Assembly (NCBI RefSeq): GCF_003049725.1
Contig: NZ_QAGM01000022.1
Location: 1-53,966 of the forward strand
DNA from: Oceanimonas marisflavi
Lineage (GTDB): Bacteria > Pseudomonadota > Gammaproteobacteria > Enterobacterales > Aeromonadaceae
Reading direction: 5' to 3'
Length of the DNA: 53,966 nt
Positions within the stretch are counted from its first letter, which is position 1, and each line of letters opens with the position of its first letter. The translations under genes and the position numbers were made by a program. Of this stretch, positions 32,732 through 43,520 are shown one piece after another. The notes under the pieces are model-generated. The model saw only the letters and a program-made list of their open reading frames with translations. It made no database searches and had not been told where the DNA came from.

Positions 32732-33940
32732 GTGGATATTCGAGTACTCAGACGCGACTTCCCTACCCTGGCGCAAATCGTTAACGGCCATTCGCTGGTG
32801 TATCTCGACAACGCCGCCACTACCCAGAAGCCGCAGCCGGTGCTGGATGCGCTCAATCATTATTACCGCGACACCAACGCCAATGTGCACCGGGCCTCTC
32901 ACGCCCTGAGCGGCCAGGCCACCCGCGCTTTTGAGCAGGCCCGGGAAAAAGTGGCGCGCTTTATTCATGCGCCCTCGGCCAAGGAAATCACCTGGACCCG
33001 GGGCACCACCGAAGCCATTAACCTGGTCGCCTTCAGCCTGGGCCGGCATTTTCTGAATGCGGGCGACGAAATTCTGGTATCCACCTCGGAACACCACGCC
33101 AATATTGTGCCCTGGCAGCAGGTGGCCGCCGCCACCGGCGCCGTGCTCAGGGTCATTCCCCTTACCGACAGCACCGAGCTGGATATGGCCGCCGCCGAGC
33201 GGCTGATCAGCCCCCGTACCCGGTTGCTGGCCGTAGGTCATGTGTCCAATGCCCTGGGGCAGGTCAATCCGGTGGCCGAGCTGATTGCCATGGCGAAAGC
33301 CGTGGGCGCGGTGACACTGATCGACGGCGCTCAGGCGGTGGGCCATTTTCCGGTGGATGTGCAGCGGCTCGGCTGCGACTTTTATGCCTTTTCCGGCCAC
33401 AAGATGTTTGCGCCCACCGGCATTGGCGTGCTCTATGGCAAAACCGAGTGGCTGGAAAAAATGCCACCCTGGCAGACCGGCGGCGAGATGATTAAAACCG
33501 TGAGTTTTGAACACTCCACCTTTGCCGCACCGCCGTTCAAGTTTGAGGCAGGCACCCCCAATATCGCCGGCGCCATCGCTCTTGGGGCGGCGGTGGATTA
33601 CCTGCAGGGGCTGGACAGAGCCGCACTGCAGCGCCATGAACAGGCGCTGTTGACGCAACTGCTGAATGGGCTGACCGCCATGGACGACATTCGCGTGATT
33701 GGCCGGCCTCAGGCCGGATCTGTGTCCTTTACCATGGACGAGGTGCACCCTCAGGATCTGGCCACCCTGCTCGACATGCAGGGCATTGCGGTGCGCACCG
33801 GCCATCACTGTGCCATGCCGCTGATGCAGGCGCTGGGGCTGAAAAATGGCACTGTGCGCGCCTCGCTTGCCTTCTATAACACCGAAGATGACGTGGCCGC
33901 CCTGCTGGCCGGCATCGACAAGGCCCGGGAGCTGCTGTAA
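32732..33940 (+). CDS. csdA: Cysteine desulfurase, CsdA/SufS type (class II)
   Basis: A 402-residue PLP enzyme that removes sulfur from cysteine as a persulfide. The PLP lysine is in FSGHKMFAPTGIGVLYG, the His that stacks on PLP in SEHHANIVPW, and the active Cys is in RTGHHCAMPLM, followed by the RASLAFYNT block. The GTG at 32732 gives a family-like N-terminus (MDIRVLRRDFPTL); no strong ribosome-binding site is visible, and a TTG at 32720 is an alternative. Its stop overlaps csdE as TAATG. Together with csdE and the nearby tcdA this matches the csdA-csdE-csdL set of E. coli, so I prefer CsdA to SufS. Confidence 0.9.
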   Translation: MDIRVLRRDFPTLAQIVNGHSLVYLDNAATTQKPQPVLDALNHYYRDTNANVHRASHALSGQATRAFEQAREKVARFIHAPSAKEITWTRGTTEAINLVAFSLGRHFLNAGDEILVSTSEHHANIVPWQQVAAATGAVLRVIPLTDSTELDMAAAERLISPRTRLLAVGHVSNALGQVNPVAELIAMAKAVGAVTLIDGAQAVGHFPVDVQRLGCDFYAFSGHKMFAPTGIGVLYGKTEWLEKMPPWQTGGEMIKTVSFEHSTFAAPPFKFEAGTPNIAGAIALGAAVDYLQGLDRAALQRHEQALLTQLLNGLTAMDDIRVIGRPQAGSVSFTMDEVHPQDLATLLDMQGIAVRTGHHCAMPLMQALGLKNGTVRASLAFYNTEDDVAALLAGIDKARELL

Positions 33941-34362
33941 TGACCCACCCCTTTGGTACCGAGATCACCGACACCGAAATTCGCGCTCTGTTCGCCGCTG
34001 CCCAGGGCTGGGAAGCCCGCTACAAGCAGCTGATCAAGCTGGCCAGGCAGCTGCCGCCAATGGCAGACGAATCCAAAGTGGATGCCAACGCCATTCATGG
34101 CTGTGAAAGCCAGGCCTGGCTGGTGGCCGAACAGGATGCAAAGGGCCGCTGGCAGTTTCACTGCGACTCCGACGCCCGCATTGTAAAAGGCCTGATGGCG
34201 GTGGTGCTGGCGGCCCTCAGCAACAAAACCAGCGCCGAGATCGCCGCCTTTGATATGGATGCCTACTTTGAAGAGTTACAGCTGCTCAACCACCTGAGCC
34301 CGTCCCGGGGCAACGGCCTGCGGGCGGTCGTTTCGGCGATTAAAGCCAAAACCGAAACCTGA
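33940..34362 (+). CDS. csdE: Sulfur acceptor CsdE (SufE family)
   Basis: A 140-residue SufE-fold protein. The acceptor Cys lies in IHGCESQAWLV, in the loop typical of the family. It takes persulfide from CsdA and stimulates its turnover. The start overlaps the csdA stop (TAATG). There is no iron-sulfur scaffold gene nearby, so the pair may supply sulfur to the TcdA pathway or to cluster assembly elsewhere. Confidence 0.9.
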   Translation: MTHPFGTEITDTEIRALFAAAQGWEARYKQLIKLARQLPPMADESKVDANAIHGCESQAWLVAEQDAKGRWQFHCDSDARIVKGLMAVVLAALSNKTSAEIAAFDMDAYFEELQLLNHLSPSRGNGLRAVVSAIKAKTET

Positions 34363-34389
34363 ACCGACCCTCATGCGAAGCATCAGTGC

Positions 34390-34491
34390 GGTTGCACTCC
34401 GCCGACACGCTTCGAGCCCATCCATGGGGCGCTCGGCACCTGCCTTCCCTGGCAGGTGACGGTCGGCTCCGGCAATCCCCACTGCTGCTTC
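34390..34491 (+). repeat. GC-rich hairpin repeat family B, copy 1
   Basis: A roughly 100-bp element with a central hairpin (34438-34457, arms ACCTGCC/GGCAGGT) and flanks including GCCGACACGC and CTCCGGCAATCCC. A nearly full-length copy in reverse orientation is at 41386-41487. It fills most of the gap between csdE and the GIY-YIG gene. Confidence 0.8.
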
Positions 34492-34593
34492 GTTCAACTC
34501 CGGCATTGCCTGCCGCATACTGACAGACGGCTCAGTGTACTTTTAGGAGGATAAAGAGCGTCTGCTTCGCCGTGCTCCGGTCATGACAGGACA

Positions 34594-34908
<315 letters not shown>

Positions 34909-34935
34909 TTACACACAACTCGAACGACTTACAGC

Positions 34936-35730
34936 TTATAGCTGATCGCTTACAGCTGCTGGCGCAGCCAGCTTTGAAAGCACCCGGCTGACCATAAAGA
35001 AGCCGAAGGTGGCGGTGATATGGGTGACGGCACCAAAGCCCGAGGCGCAGTCCATTTTCATGGTACCGTCCGATTCCTGCTTGGCGCTGCAGATGCCGCC
35101 CTCGCCGTCCGGGTAGCGGGGCTGTTCGGTGGAGAACACACAGTCGACGCCAAACTTGCGCTTGGGGTTCTTGCTGAAGTTGTAGAAGCGGCGCAGCTCG
35201 CCCCGCACCTTGGCCGCCAGCGGATCCTGAATGGTCTTGCTGAGATCCTTTAACTGGATCTGCGACGGATCTATCTGGCCGCCGGCACCGCCGGCGGTGA
35301 TCACCGGGATCTTGTTGCGCTTGCAAAAGGCGATCAGCGCCGCCTTGGCCCGCACCGAGTCGATGGCATCGATCACGTAATCAAAGCCCGCCAGCAAATG
35401 CTCGGCGAGGTTGTCGGCAGCGATAAAGTCATCCACCACAGTCACTTTGCAGTCCGGGTTGATCAGCGCAATCCGCTCGGCCATGGCCTGGGTCTTTTCC
35501 GCGCCGATCTGATTGCTGAGGGCATGGATCTGCCGGTTGGTGTTGGTAATGCAGATATCGTCCATGTCGATCAGGGTAATGGCACCAATGCCCGAGCGTG
35601 CCAGGGCTTCCGCCGCCCAGCTGCCCACACCGCCAATGCCGATCACGCACACATGGGCCTCGGCAAACCGGGCCAGGGCCCGGGCACCATACAGGCGGGC
35701 AATGCCCCCGAAACGCTCATCAAAACTCAT
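34936..35730 (-). CDS. tcdA: tRNA threonylcarbamoyladenosine dehydratase (CsdL)
   Basis: A 264-residue ThiF/MoeB/E1-like enzyme. The nucleotide-binding motif is CVIGIGGVGSWAAEAL (about 29-44), then DMDDICITNTNRQ, and the catalytic Cys lies in KFGVDCVFSTEQP. It uses ATP to cyclise t6A to ct6A at position 37 of ANN-decoding tRNAs. In E. coli it works with the CsdA-CsdE sulfur-transfer pair, and here those genes face it across about 600 bases. The C-terminus ends AAPAAVSDQL. Confidence 0.93.
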   Translation of the reverse strand: MSFDERFGGIARLYGARALARFAEAHVCVIGIGGVGSWAAEALARSGIGAITLIDMDDICITNTNRQIHALSNQIGAEKTQAMAERIALINPDCKVTVVDDFIAADNLAEHLLAGFDYVIDAIDSVRAKAALIAFCKRNKIPVITAGGAGGQIDPSQIQLKDLSKTIQDPLAAKVRGELRRFYNFSKNPKRKFGVDCVFSTEQPRYPDGEGGICSAKQESDGTMKMDCASGFGAVTHITATFGFFMVSRVLSKLAAPAAVSDQL

Positions 35731-35778
35731 TATTCACTCCCCTCGCTTGAGCGGAGCATTATATCAAGCTCATCGCCC

Positions 35779-35874
35779 GTGAGGAGTGAAAGGTAAGGGG
35801 TGAGGAGAATTGCGCCCGTTGAAACCGAGCTTCCCTCACGCCTATCTCCTCACTCCTCGCCCCTGCCCCCTCAC
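35779..35874. repeat. Purine-rich GTGAGG repeat, copy 3
   Basis: GTGAGGAGTGAAAGGTAAGG and GGGTGAGGAG on the left, then CTCACGCC and CTCCTCACTCCTCGCCCC to the right, around a non-repeated centre. It lies between the tcdA start and the ilvC terminator. Confidence 0.7.
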
Positions 35875-35886
35875 CAATAAGCAAAC

Positions 35887-35911
35887 AAAAAAAGGGAGAC
35901 CTAAGTCTCCC
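35887..35911 (-). terminator. Terminator of ilvC
   Basis: GGGAGAC (35894-35900) pairs with GTCTCCC (35905-35911) around CTAA. On the minus strand it is followed by T7. Confidence 0.88.
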
Positions 35912-35941
35912 AGTTACAGCTCTGTTTATTGTTTTGTTTGT

Positions 35942-37426
35942 TTAACCGCCAACGGCGATGTTTTTCATGTCGGTCATGTAGGCACGCAGGGTCTTGCCGA
36001 TTGTTTCCACCGGGTGGTTGCGAATGGCTTCGTTGACGTCGATCAGGCGACGGTTATCAACGGAGTTGGACTCAACGCTGATGGTCTTGCCAATCACGTC
36101 GGTGCCTACCTTCGGCATGAAGTGCTCGCGCAGCAGGGGTACCGCAGCGTTGGCGAACAGGTAGTTACCGTATTCGGCGGTGTCGGAGATAACCACGTTC
36201 ATCTCGTACAGGCGCTTGCGGGCAACGGTGTTGGCGATCAGCGGCAATTCGTGCAGAGACTCGTAGTAGGCAGACTCGTCGATGATGCCGGAGGCGGTCA
36301 TGGCTTCAAACGCCAGCTCAACACCGGCCTTGACCATGGCCACCAGCAGAATGCCGTTGTCGAAGTATTCCTGCTCGCCGATAACTGCGTCGGTGGCCGG
36401 GTACTGCTCGAAGCTGGTGCCGGCAGTTTCTTCACGCCAAGTCAGCAGATCGTGGTCGTCGTTGGCCCAGTCGGCCATCATGCCGGCAGAGAAGTTGCCC
36501 TGAATGATGTCGTCCATGTGCTTGTTGAACAGCGGACGCATCAGCTCTTTCAGCTCTTCGGCCAGGTCAAAGGCCTTGATCTTGGCGGGGTTGGACAGGC
36601 GATCCATCATGTTGGTGATGCCGCCCTGCTTCAGGGCTTCGGTGATGGTTTCCCAGCCGAACTGGATCAGTTTGCCGGCGTAGCCAGCGTCGATGCCGTC
36701 GGCCACCATCTTTTCGTGGCACACGATGGCGCCAGCCTGCAGCATGCCGCACAGAATGGTCTGCTCACCCATGAGGTCGGACTTCACTTCGGCCACGAAG
36801 GAAGACTCCAGCACGCCGGCACGGTCGCCGCCGGTGGCAGAAGCCCAGGCCTTGGCGATGGCCAGACCTTCGCCCTTGGGATCGTTCTCGGGGTGAACGG
36901 CGATCAGGGTCGGTACACCGAAACCACGCTTGTACTCTTCGCGAACTTCGGTACCCGGGCACTTGGGAGCAACCATGACTACTGTGATGTCCTTGCGGAT
37001 CTGCATGCCTTCTTCAACAATGTTGAAACCGTGGGAGTAACCCAGGGCGGCACCTTCCTTCATCAGGGGCATAACGGCATTAACGGCAGAAGTGTGCTGC
37101 TTGTCGGGAGTCAGGTTCATGACCAGATCGGCGGTGGGGATCAGCTCTTCATAGGTGCCCACCTTGAAGCCGTTCTCGGTGGCCTGCACGAAGGACTTGC
37201 GCTTCTCGGCGATGGCTTCGGCACGCAGGGCGTAGGCCACATCCAGACCGGAATCGCGCATGTTCAGACCCTGGTTCAGACCCTGGGCGCCACAACCGAC
37301 GATAACGACCTTCTTGCCTTTCAGGTAGTTACAACCATCGGCGAATTCCTCGCGGCTCATGAAACGGCACTTGCCGAGCTGCTCGAGCTGCTGACGCAGG
37401 TTCAGGGTATTGAAATAGTTAGCCAT
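35942..37426 (-). CDS. ilvC: Ketol-acid reductoisomerase (class II)
   Basis: A 494-residue enzyme of valine, leucine and isoleucine biosynthesis. It isomerises and reduces acetolactate or acetohydroxybutyrate with NADPH. The Rossmann motif is [14 protein letters not shown] (about 34-47). The length and duplicated C-terminal knotted domain mark the long class II form of enterobacteria, plants and relatives. The start [13 protein letters not shown] is chosen over a longer frame by homology to E. coli. It is divergent from ilvY, the expected activator that responds to acetolactate. A strong terminator follows. Confidence 0.97.
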   Translation of the reverse strand: MANYFNTLNLRQQLEQLGKCRFMSREEFADGCNYLKGKKVVIVGCGAQGLNQGLNMRDSGLDVAYALRAEAIAEKRKSFVQATENGFKVGTYEELIPTADLVMNLTPDKQHTSAVNAVMPLMKEGAALGYSHGFNIVEEGMQIRKDITVVMVAPKCPGTEVREEYKRGFGVPTLIAVHPENDPKGEGLAIAKAWASATGGDRAGVLESSFVAEVKSDLMGEQTILCGMLQAGAIVCHEKMVADGIDAGYAGKLIQFGWETITEALKQGGITNMMDRLSNPAKIKAFDLAEELKELMRPLFNKHMDDIIQGNFSAGMMADWANDDHDLLTWREETAGTSFEQYPATDAVIGEQEYFDNGILLVAMVKAGVELAFEAMTASGIIDESAYYESLHELPLIANTVARKRLYEMNVVISDTAEYGNYLFANAAVPLLREHFMPKVGTDVIGKTISVESNSVDNRRLIDVNEAIRNHPVETIGKTLRAYMTDMKNIAVGG

Positions 37427-37499
37427 GACCTTTTGCTCCAATTAATCCGTTATTTTTGAATGCTTGCACCGTTTTCGGTGACGACCCCAGCACTATACC

Positions 37500-37562
37500 C
37501 CAGGCTATTCGTTGCCGGAAATGATATATTCGAAATAGTGTATTTCATTTGGTGCAACGTTA
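37500..37562. promoter_or_regulatory. ilvY-ilvC divergent control region
   Basis: An AT-rich segment between the genes. CGTTGC (37509-37514) is matched by GCAACG (37555-37560), and inside them is GAAAT...ATTTC symmetry (about 37520-37549). IlvY sites in E. coli are also paired LysR-type repeats. Exact promoter elements are not clear. Confidence 0.5.
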
Positions 37563-38462
37563 ATGGAACTGCGCAACCTGGAACTCTTTGTTCATCTCAG
37601 CCAGAGCCTGCACTTTGGCCGCACCGCCGACGCCATGGCGGTGAGCCCGTCCACCCTGAGCCGGGCCATTCAGCGGCTGGAGCAGGAAATGGGCTGCGAG
37701 CTGCTGGTGCGGGACAACCGCAGCGTGGCGCTGACCCCGGCCGGGGTTCGGCTGCAGCAGTTTGCCGAAGGCTGGCTGGCCGACTGGCAAACCATGCGCG
37801 ACCAGCTCAGGCACAACGACAGCCCGCTGCAGGGCCGGCTGCGGCTGTACTGCTCGGTCACCGCCAGTTATTTTCTGCTGCCCGACATTCTGGCTCGTTT
37901 CCGCACCCGCTACCCCCAGCTGGAACTTCGGCTGGAAACCGGGGATCCGGCCCTGGCCATCGACAAGGTACTGAACGAGGAAACAGATCTGGCCATTGCC
38001 GCCCGCCCCGATGCCCTGCCCGCCAAGCTGGAATTCATTCGGCTGCAGACGGTGCCGCTGGTGTTTATCGCGCCGCGCATTCCCTGCCTGGCCAACGAGC
38101 TGCTGCAGCAAAGCCCGGCCGACTGGGGCCGGATTCCGGTGATTTTGCCGGAGCAGGGGGTAGCCCGCAAACGCACCAATCAGTGGTTTCGCAACAAAGG
38201 CATCAGCCCGCACATTTATGCCGAAGTGGCCGGCAACGAGGCCATCGTCGGCATGGTGGCCCTGGGCTGCGGCGTGGCTCTGGTGCCCACGGCGGTCATT
38301 CGTCACAGCCCCATGGCGGATAAAATCCGCCAGCTGGCGGTGACCCCGGATCTGAAACCCTTTGAGGTGGGCGTCTGTCTGCTTAAGAAGCGGCTGGAGG
38401 ATCCGCTTATTCGCGCCTTTCGCCAGATTGCCCTGCAGCAAGCCAATCCCGAGTCCCCATGA
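37563..38462 (+). CDS. ilvY: LysR-type activator IlvY
   Basis: A 299-residue LysR regulator. The N-terminal winged helix-turn-helix (about 1-60) reads LHFGRTADAMAVSPSTLSRAIQ split across the helix pair, and the periplasmic-binding-like effector domain follows. Divergence from ilvC identifies it as IlvY, which activates ilvC when acetolactate or acetohydroxybutyrate binds and represses itself. The ORF overlaps no neighbour, and ubiK follows 48 bases downstream with its own ribosome-binding site. Confidence 0.93.
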   Translation: MELRNLELFVHLSQSLHFGRTADAMAVSPSTLSRAIQRLEQEMGCELLVRDNRSVALTPAGVRLQQFAEGWLADWQTMRDQLRHNDSPLQGRLRLYCSVTASYFLLPDILARFRTRYPQLELRLETGDPALAIDKVLNEETDLAIAARPDALPAKLEFIRLQTVPLVFIAPRIPCLANELLQQSPADWGRIPVILPEQGVARKRTNQWFRNKGISPHIYAEVAGNEAIVGMVALGCGVALVPTAVIRHSPMADKIRQLAVTPDLKPFEVGVCLLKKRLEDPLIRAFRQIALQQANPESP

Positions 38463-38510
38463 GTGACGGGATTGGGTTACAATGGCAGCAATATTTCAAG
38501 GAGAGCGACC

Positions 38511-38777
38511 ATGCTGGACCCGAAAAAACTGGAAGAGATCGCCAAACAGATCCAGAACAACATGCCCGCCGGGCTGAAAAACATGGGCGAAGAAGCTGAA
38601 AAACGCATTCGCACCGTGCTGCAATCCCAGCTGGGCAAGCTGGACGTGGTAACCCGGGAAGAATTTGATGTGCAGACCAAGGTGCTGCTGCGCACCCGGG
38701 AAAAACTGAACGAGCTGGAAACCCGCCTGGCCCAGCTGGAACAACAGCTGGCCGATGGCCGCAGCGACCAGGAATAA
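38511..38777 (+). CDS. ubiK: Ubiquinone biosynthesis accessory factor UbiK
   Basis: An 88-residue protein of the YqiC/BMFP family. The C-terminal coiled coil ([21 protein letters not shown]) trimerises, and the N-terminal amphipathic helix binds lipid. It works with UbiJ (encoded at 51213-51830) in the ubiquinone assembly complex. The ATG at 38511 follows AAGGAGAG; the longer frame upstream overlaps the ilvY end and is not used. Confidence 0.92.
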   Translation: MLDPKKLEEIAKQIQNNMPAGLKNMGEEAEKRIRTVLQSQLGKLDVVTREEFDVQTKVLLRTREKLNELETRLAQLEQQLADGRSDQE

Positions 38778-38797
38778 TCCTCACCGCTGAAAAGCAC

Positions 38798-38823
38798 AAT
38801 GCCGGGCAAGCCCGGCATTATTT
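38798..38823 (+). terminator. Terminator of ubiK
   Basis: AATGCCGGGC (38798-38807) pairs with GCCCGGCATT (38810-38819), followed by ATTTT. Confidence 0.8.
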
Positions 38824-38839
38824 TGCACTGAAAGAAGGG

Positions 38840-38936
38840 TAAAGGAGACAGCTTCGAGACCGATCAAATGCCATGGATGGCATTTGCCGAGCGACACAGG
38901 GAAGTGCTTGAAGCGTGTCGAGAAGCTGCTCCTTTA
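38840..38936 (-). repeat. GC-rich hairpin repeat family B, copy 2 (divergent)
   Basis: The central hairpin AAATGCC-ATGGAT-GGCATTT (38866-38885) is followed by GCCGAGCG and then GAAGCGTGTCG, as in copy 4. The outer arms AAAGGAGACAGCTTCGAGAC and GTGTCGAGAAGCTGCTCCTT are also inverted, so the whole element can fold into one long stem. Confidence 0.7.
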
Positions 38937-38949
38937 CCCGACGAGCTGT

Positions 38950-39645
38950 TTAGATAAACTCGTAGGCGTCGCCAAACAGGCGTTCGGCGTCCACGCCCTT
39001 CTCCTTGAAGGCTTCCCGGGCCACGCCCGCCATTTCAAAGCGGCCGGCTACATAAATGTCGTAACCGGTCAGGCTGGGGAAATCTTCCATAATGGCTTCA
39101 TGCACCAGGCCACTGCGGCCCTGCCAGTGCTCGTTGCCGTTCTGCACTACGGGCACATAGGTCAGCTCCTTGTGCTCGGCGGCCAGGCCCTTCAGTTCCT
39201 CATCCGCATACAGATGGTCTTCATGACGCACGCCCCAGTAGATAAACACCGGCTTGTGCAGGCCATCGGCCAGCATTTGCTGCAGAATGGAGCGGGTGTA
39301 GGCAAAACCAGTGCCGCCGGCCATCAGGATCACCGGGTGGCGGGACTCGCGCAGGTAGGCCTTGCCCGCCGGCAGCTGCACTTCGATCTGCCCCTGCTCC
39401 TGCATGCGCTTGAGCACCTGCATGGCATAGGTGTTGTCGGGCGAGGCACCGATATGCAGCTCGATTTCGCCGTTTTCCTGGGGCATGTTGGCTATGGAAA
39501 AAGGACGCTTGTCGTCATCCGCCATCACCACCAGCAGGTATTGTCCGGCATTAAAATCTACCGCCTGTTCCGGCTTCAGCCGCACATACCAGAGGGTGTC
39601 GGCCATCTCATGAAGCACTTCGACATTACAGCTTATTTTTTGCAT
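38950..39645 (-). CDS. fre: NAD(P)H-flavin reductase
   Basis: A 231-residue reductase of the Fre/LuxG type. The flavin contacts are in RPFSIANMP, and the NAD(P)H site starts at ILMAGGTGFAYTRSIL. The C-terminus has DIYVAGRFEMAG. It reduces free FMN, riboflavin or FAD. It lies two bases after ubiD in the same direction, the same pairing as in E. coli. AAAGGAT precedes the start. Confidence 0.93.
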   Translation of the reverse strand: MQKISCNVEVLHEMADTLWYVRLKPEQAVDFNAGQYLLVVMADDDKRPFSIANMPQENGEIELHIGASPDNTYAMQVLKRMQEQGQIEVQLPAGKAYLRESRHPVILMAGGTGFAYTRSILQQMLADGLHKPVFIYWGVRHEDHLYADEELKGLAAEHKELTYVPVVQNGNEHWQGRSGLVHEAIMEDFPSLTGYDIYVAGRFEMAGVAREAFKEKGVDAERLFGDAYEFI

Positions 39646-39647
39646 GA

Positions 39648-41147
39648 CTATCCTTTGTTCTCACTCTGTTCTGCACTCGCATTGAGGATCCCGAGTTGAT
39701 CCCACAGCGTATCGACCCGTTGTTTGACCTCGTCCGTCATCACTATGGGTTCGCCCCACTCCCGGTTGGTTTCTCCCGGCCACTTGTTGGTGGCATCCAG
39801 GCCCATTTTGGAGCCCAGACCGGAAACCGGCGAGGCGAAATCCAGGTAGTCGATGGGGGTGTGCTCAATCAATGTGGTATCCCGCGCCGGGTCCATTCGG
39901 GTCGTAATGGCCCAGATCACGTCGTTCCAGTCTCTGGCATTGATGTCGTCGTCGCACACGATAACGAACTTGGTATACATGAATTGTCGTAAAAACGACC
40001 AAACGCCCAGCATGACACGTTTGGCATGCCCGGGGTAGCGTTTTTTCATGGTCACCACCGCCATGCGGTAGGAGCAACCTTCCGGCGGCAGGTAGAAGTC
40101 CACAATTTCCGGAAACTGCTTTTGCAGTATGGGTACAAACACTTCGTTCAGCGCCACGCCCAGCACCGCCGGCTCATCGGGGGGACGGCCGGTATAGGTG
40201 GAATGATAGATGGCGTCCCGGCGCCGAGTGATGCGCTCCACGGTAAACACCGGGAACTCGTCAATTTCGTTGTAATAGCCGGTGTGATCGCCGTAGGGTC
40301 CTTCCGGCGCCATGTCACCGGGGTAAATATGGCCTTCCAGCACAATCTCGGCGCTGGCCGGCACTTCCAGATCGGAGCCGATACACTTCACCACCTCGGT
40401 GCGGCTGCCCCTGAGCAGGCCGGCAAAGGCGTATTCCGACAGGGTGTCGGGCACCGGGGTCACGGCGCCGAGAATGGTGGCCGGATCGGCACCCAGCGCC
40501 ACCGCCACCGGATAGGGCTGGCCGGGGTTGGCCTCCTGCCACTCGCGAAAGTCGAGTGCGCCGCCGCGGTGGCTGAGCCAGCGCATGATCACCTTGTTCT
40601 TGCCCAGTACCTGCTGGCGGTAAATGCCGAGGTTCTGACGTTTTTTGTAGGGGCCACGGGTAATGGTCAGGCCCCAGGTGATCAAGGGTGCTGCGTCACC
40701 GGGCCAGCAGTGCTGCACCGGAATACGGGTCAGGTCGACCTCGTCCCCTTGCTGAATCACTTCCTGACAGGGGGCGCTTTTCAGCCGCTTCACCGGCATG
40801 TTGAGCACCTGCTTGAAGATGGGCAGCTTTTCCATCAGCTCTTTCAGGCCCTTGGGCGGCTCGGGCTCTTTCAGGTAGGACAGCCAGCGGCCCACTTCCC
40901 GCAGGGCGCTCACATCCGGCTGGCCCATGCCCATGGCCACTCGCTTGGGGGTGCCAAACAGATTCCCCAGCACCGGCATGTCATAGCCCTTGGGGTTTTC
41001 AAACAGCAGCGCCGGACCGCCCGCCTTCAGGGTGCGGTCGCAGATCTCGGTCATTTCCAGGTAGGGGTCAATTTCCTGGTGAATGCGCTTCAGCTCCCCC
41101 TGGGCTTCGAGTTGCGCGATAAAGTCTCGTAAATCCTTGTATTTCAT
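39648..41147 (-). CDS. ubiD: 4-hydroxy-3-polyprenylbenzoate decarboxylase
   Basis: A 499-residue UbiD-family decarboxylase of ubiquinone synthesis, which needs prenylated FMN from UbiX. Recognisable blocks are [37 protein letters not shown], the acidic active-site stretch in [13 protein letters not shown], and [16 protein letters not shown] near the end. Length agrees with E. coli UbiD (497). It forms an operon with fre. Confidence 0.96.
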   Translation of the reverse strand: MKYKDLRDFIAQLEAQGELKRIHQEIDPYLEMTEICDRTLKAGGPALLFENPKGYDMPVLGNLFGTPKRVAMGMGQPDVSALREVGRWLSYLKEPEPPKGLKELMEKLPIFKQVLNMPVKRLKSAPCQEVIQQGDEVDLTRIPVQHCWPGDAAPLITWGLTITRGPYKKRQNLGIYRQQVLGKNKVIMRWLSHRGGALDFREWQEANPGQPYPVAVALGADPATILGAVTPVPDTLSEYAFAGLLRGSRTEVVKCIGSDLEVPASAEIVLEGHIYPGDMAPEGPYGDHTGYYNEIDEFPVFTVERITRRRDAIYHSTYTGRPPDEPAVLGVALNEVFVPILQKQFPEIVDFYLPPEGCSYRMAVVTMKKRYPGHAKRVMLGVWSFLRQFMYTKFVIVCDDDINARDWNDVIWAITTRMDPARDTTLIEHTPIDYLDFASPVSGLGSKMGLDATNKWPGETNREWGEPIVMTDEVKQRVDTLWDQLGILNASAEQSENKG

Positions 41148-41247
41148 AGGTTGTTCCGAGTGTATCGAGTGGCTTTAAGGCTGATGCCTGCTCAAAGGCT
41201 GCAACCGTCTGTGATGCCGTGCAGCTTCGTCGGCCAGAGGTCACTGT

Positions 41248-41322
41248 GTCGCCGACACGCCGTGAACCCATCCATGGGGGCTCCGCTGCGCCTTCCATGG
41301 CGCAGAGGGTGCGGCGACACAG
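41248..41322 (+). repeat. GC-rich hairpin repeat family B, copy 3
   Basis: GTCGCCGACACGC and CCCATCCATGGGG, then a central hairpin (41286-41305, CTGCGCC/GGCGCAG) and a closing GCGGCGACAC. Same orientation as copy 1. Confidence 0.72.
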
Positions 41323-41385
41323 ACGCCCCCTGACCTCCTGTCTCATCCCGGAGCTGCCAGCTACAAACAGCTCCGATGGCAACAG

Positions 41386-41487
41386 GAAGCAGCAGCAGGG
41401 ATTGCCGGAGCCGACCGTCACATGCCAGGGATGGCATGTGCCGAGCGCCCCACGGATGGGCTTGCAGCGTGTCGGCGCAGCGCAACC
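41386..41487 (-). repeat. GC-rich hairpin repeat family B, copy 4
   Basis: The reverse complement of copy 1 with few differences; the central hairpin ACATGCCAGGGATGGCATGT is at 41420-41439. Copies 3 and 4 face each other 63 bases apart, so the ubiD-rho gap (41148-41631, no gene) can form a large cruciform. Confidence 0.8.
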
Positions 41488-41588
41488 CTGCTGCTGATTC
41501 CAGTGGCACGAATTCAGCCGACAATATTACACAGCGTTCAGGTGGCCGGATTATACCCGCTTCGCTTTGCAGCTGCTTGTATTACAAC

Positions 41589-41616
41589 AAAAAACCGCGG
41601 CAAGCCGCGGTTTTTT
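41589..41616. terminator. Terminator of rho
   Basis: A symmetrical stem AACCGCGGC/GCCGCGGTT with an AA loop and A/T runs on both sides, 16 bases after the rho stop on the minus strand. Confidence 0.88.
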
Positions 41617-41631
41617 CGTGCTGGGTAACGG

Positions 41632-42897
<1,266 letters not shown>

Positions 42898-43043
42898 AGT
42901 GGTGAGTGTCTATCAACCAGGAATGTCAAATGGTCAGAAAAATCTGCCGGATTGATGTATTGATTAGAAAGCGCCTTAGCGGCATGAAACAGGCTAGCAA
43001 ACGAACAACAAACTAGCACCAAAAAGAAAAAGCGTCTAGCAAA

Positions 43044-43073
43044 AACCACAAGGGGTGCCTTGCGCACCCCTTG
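43044..43073 (-). terminator. Terminator of trxA
   Basis: CAAGGGGTGC (43049-43058) and GCACCCCTTG (43064-43073) form a ten-base stem; on the minus strand it is followed by TGGTTTTT. Confidence 0.82.
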
Positions 43074-43078
43074 CTGAA

Positions 43079-43405
43079 TTACAGGTTGGCGTCCAGAAAC
43101 TCTTTGAGCTGAGTCTTGGACAGGGCGCCCACCTTGGTGGCAGCCACTTCGCCGTTCTTGAACAGCAGCAGGGTGGGAATGCCACGAATGCCGTACTTGG
43201 GAGCGGTTTCTGCGTTCTGATCGATATTCAGCTTGGCGACGGTCACCTTGCCTTCATATTCTGCGGCAATTTCATCCAGAATGGGGGCGATCATCTTGCA
43301 GGGACCACACCATTCAGCCCAGAAATCAACCAGAACCGGGCCCTCGGCCTTGATGACATCAGCATCAAAGCTGGCATCGGTCAGCTGAACAATTTTGTCA
43401 CTCAT
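43079..43405 (-). CDS. trxA: Thioredoxin 1
   Basis: A 108-residue thioredoxin with the active site WCGPC (about 32-36), the buried Asp in VLVDFWAEW and the cis-Pro in RGIPTLLLF. It reduces disulfides, including those of ribonucleotide reductase and the thioredoxin-linked arsenate reductases. The start MSDKIVQL fits a GGAG six bases upstream. It is divergent from rhlB, as in E. coli. Confidence 0.96.
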   Translation of the reverse strand: MSDKIVQLTDASFDADVIKAEGPVLVDFWAEWCGPCKMIAPILDEIAAEYEGKVTVAKLNIDQNAETAPKYGIRGIPTLLLFKNGEVAATKVGALSKTQLKEFLDANL

Positions 43406-43520
43406 CTCCAACTCCAGTCAGTGTTTGCCCCTCAAAACATACAACGCCAGGGCAATTTAGTTGCCCTATTTCAAATGATCCTGTTTATTATTGCAAGTCT
43501 AACCTGATAATCTGAATGCT

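Noticed and set aside
34376-34593. CRISPR-like array suggested by repeated hairpins
   Set aside because: The copies are single, dispersed over 7 kb and in both orientations, with no regular spacers or cas genes.
35810-37459. 549-codon frame opposite ilvC
   Set aside because: Gly/Val/His-rich antisense frame caused by ilvC codon bias; ilvC is intact and its terminator lies inside this frame.
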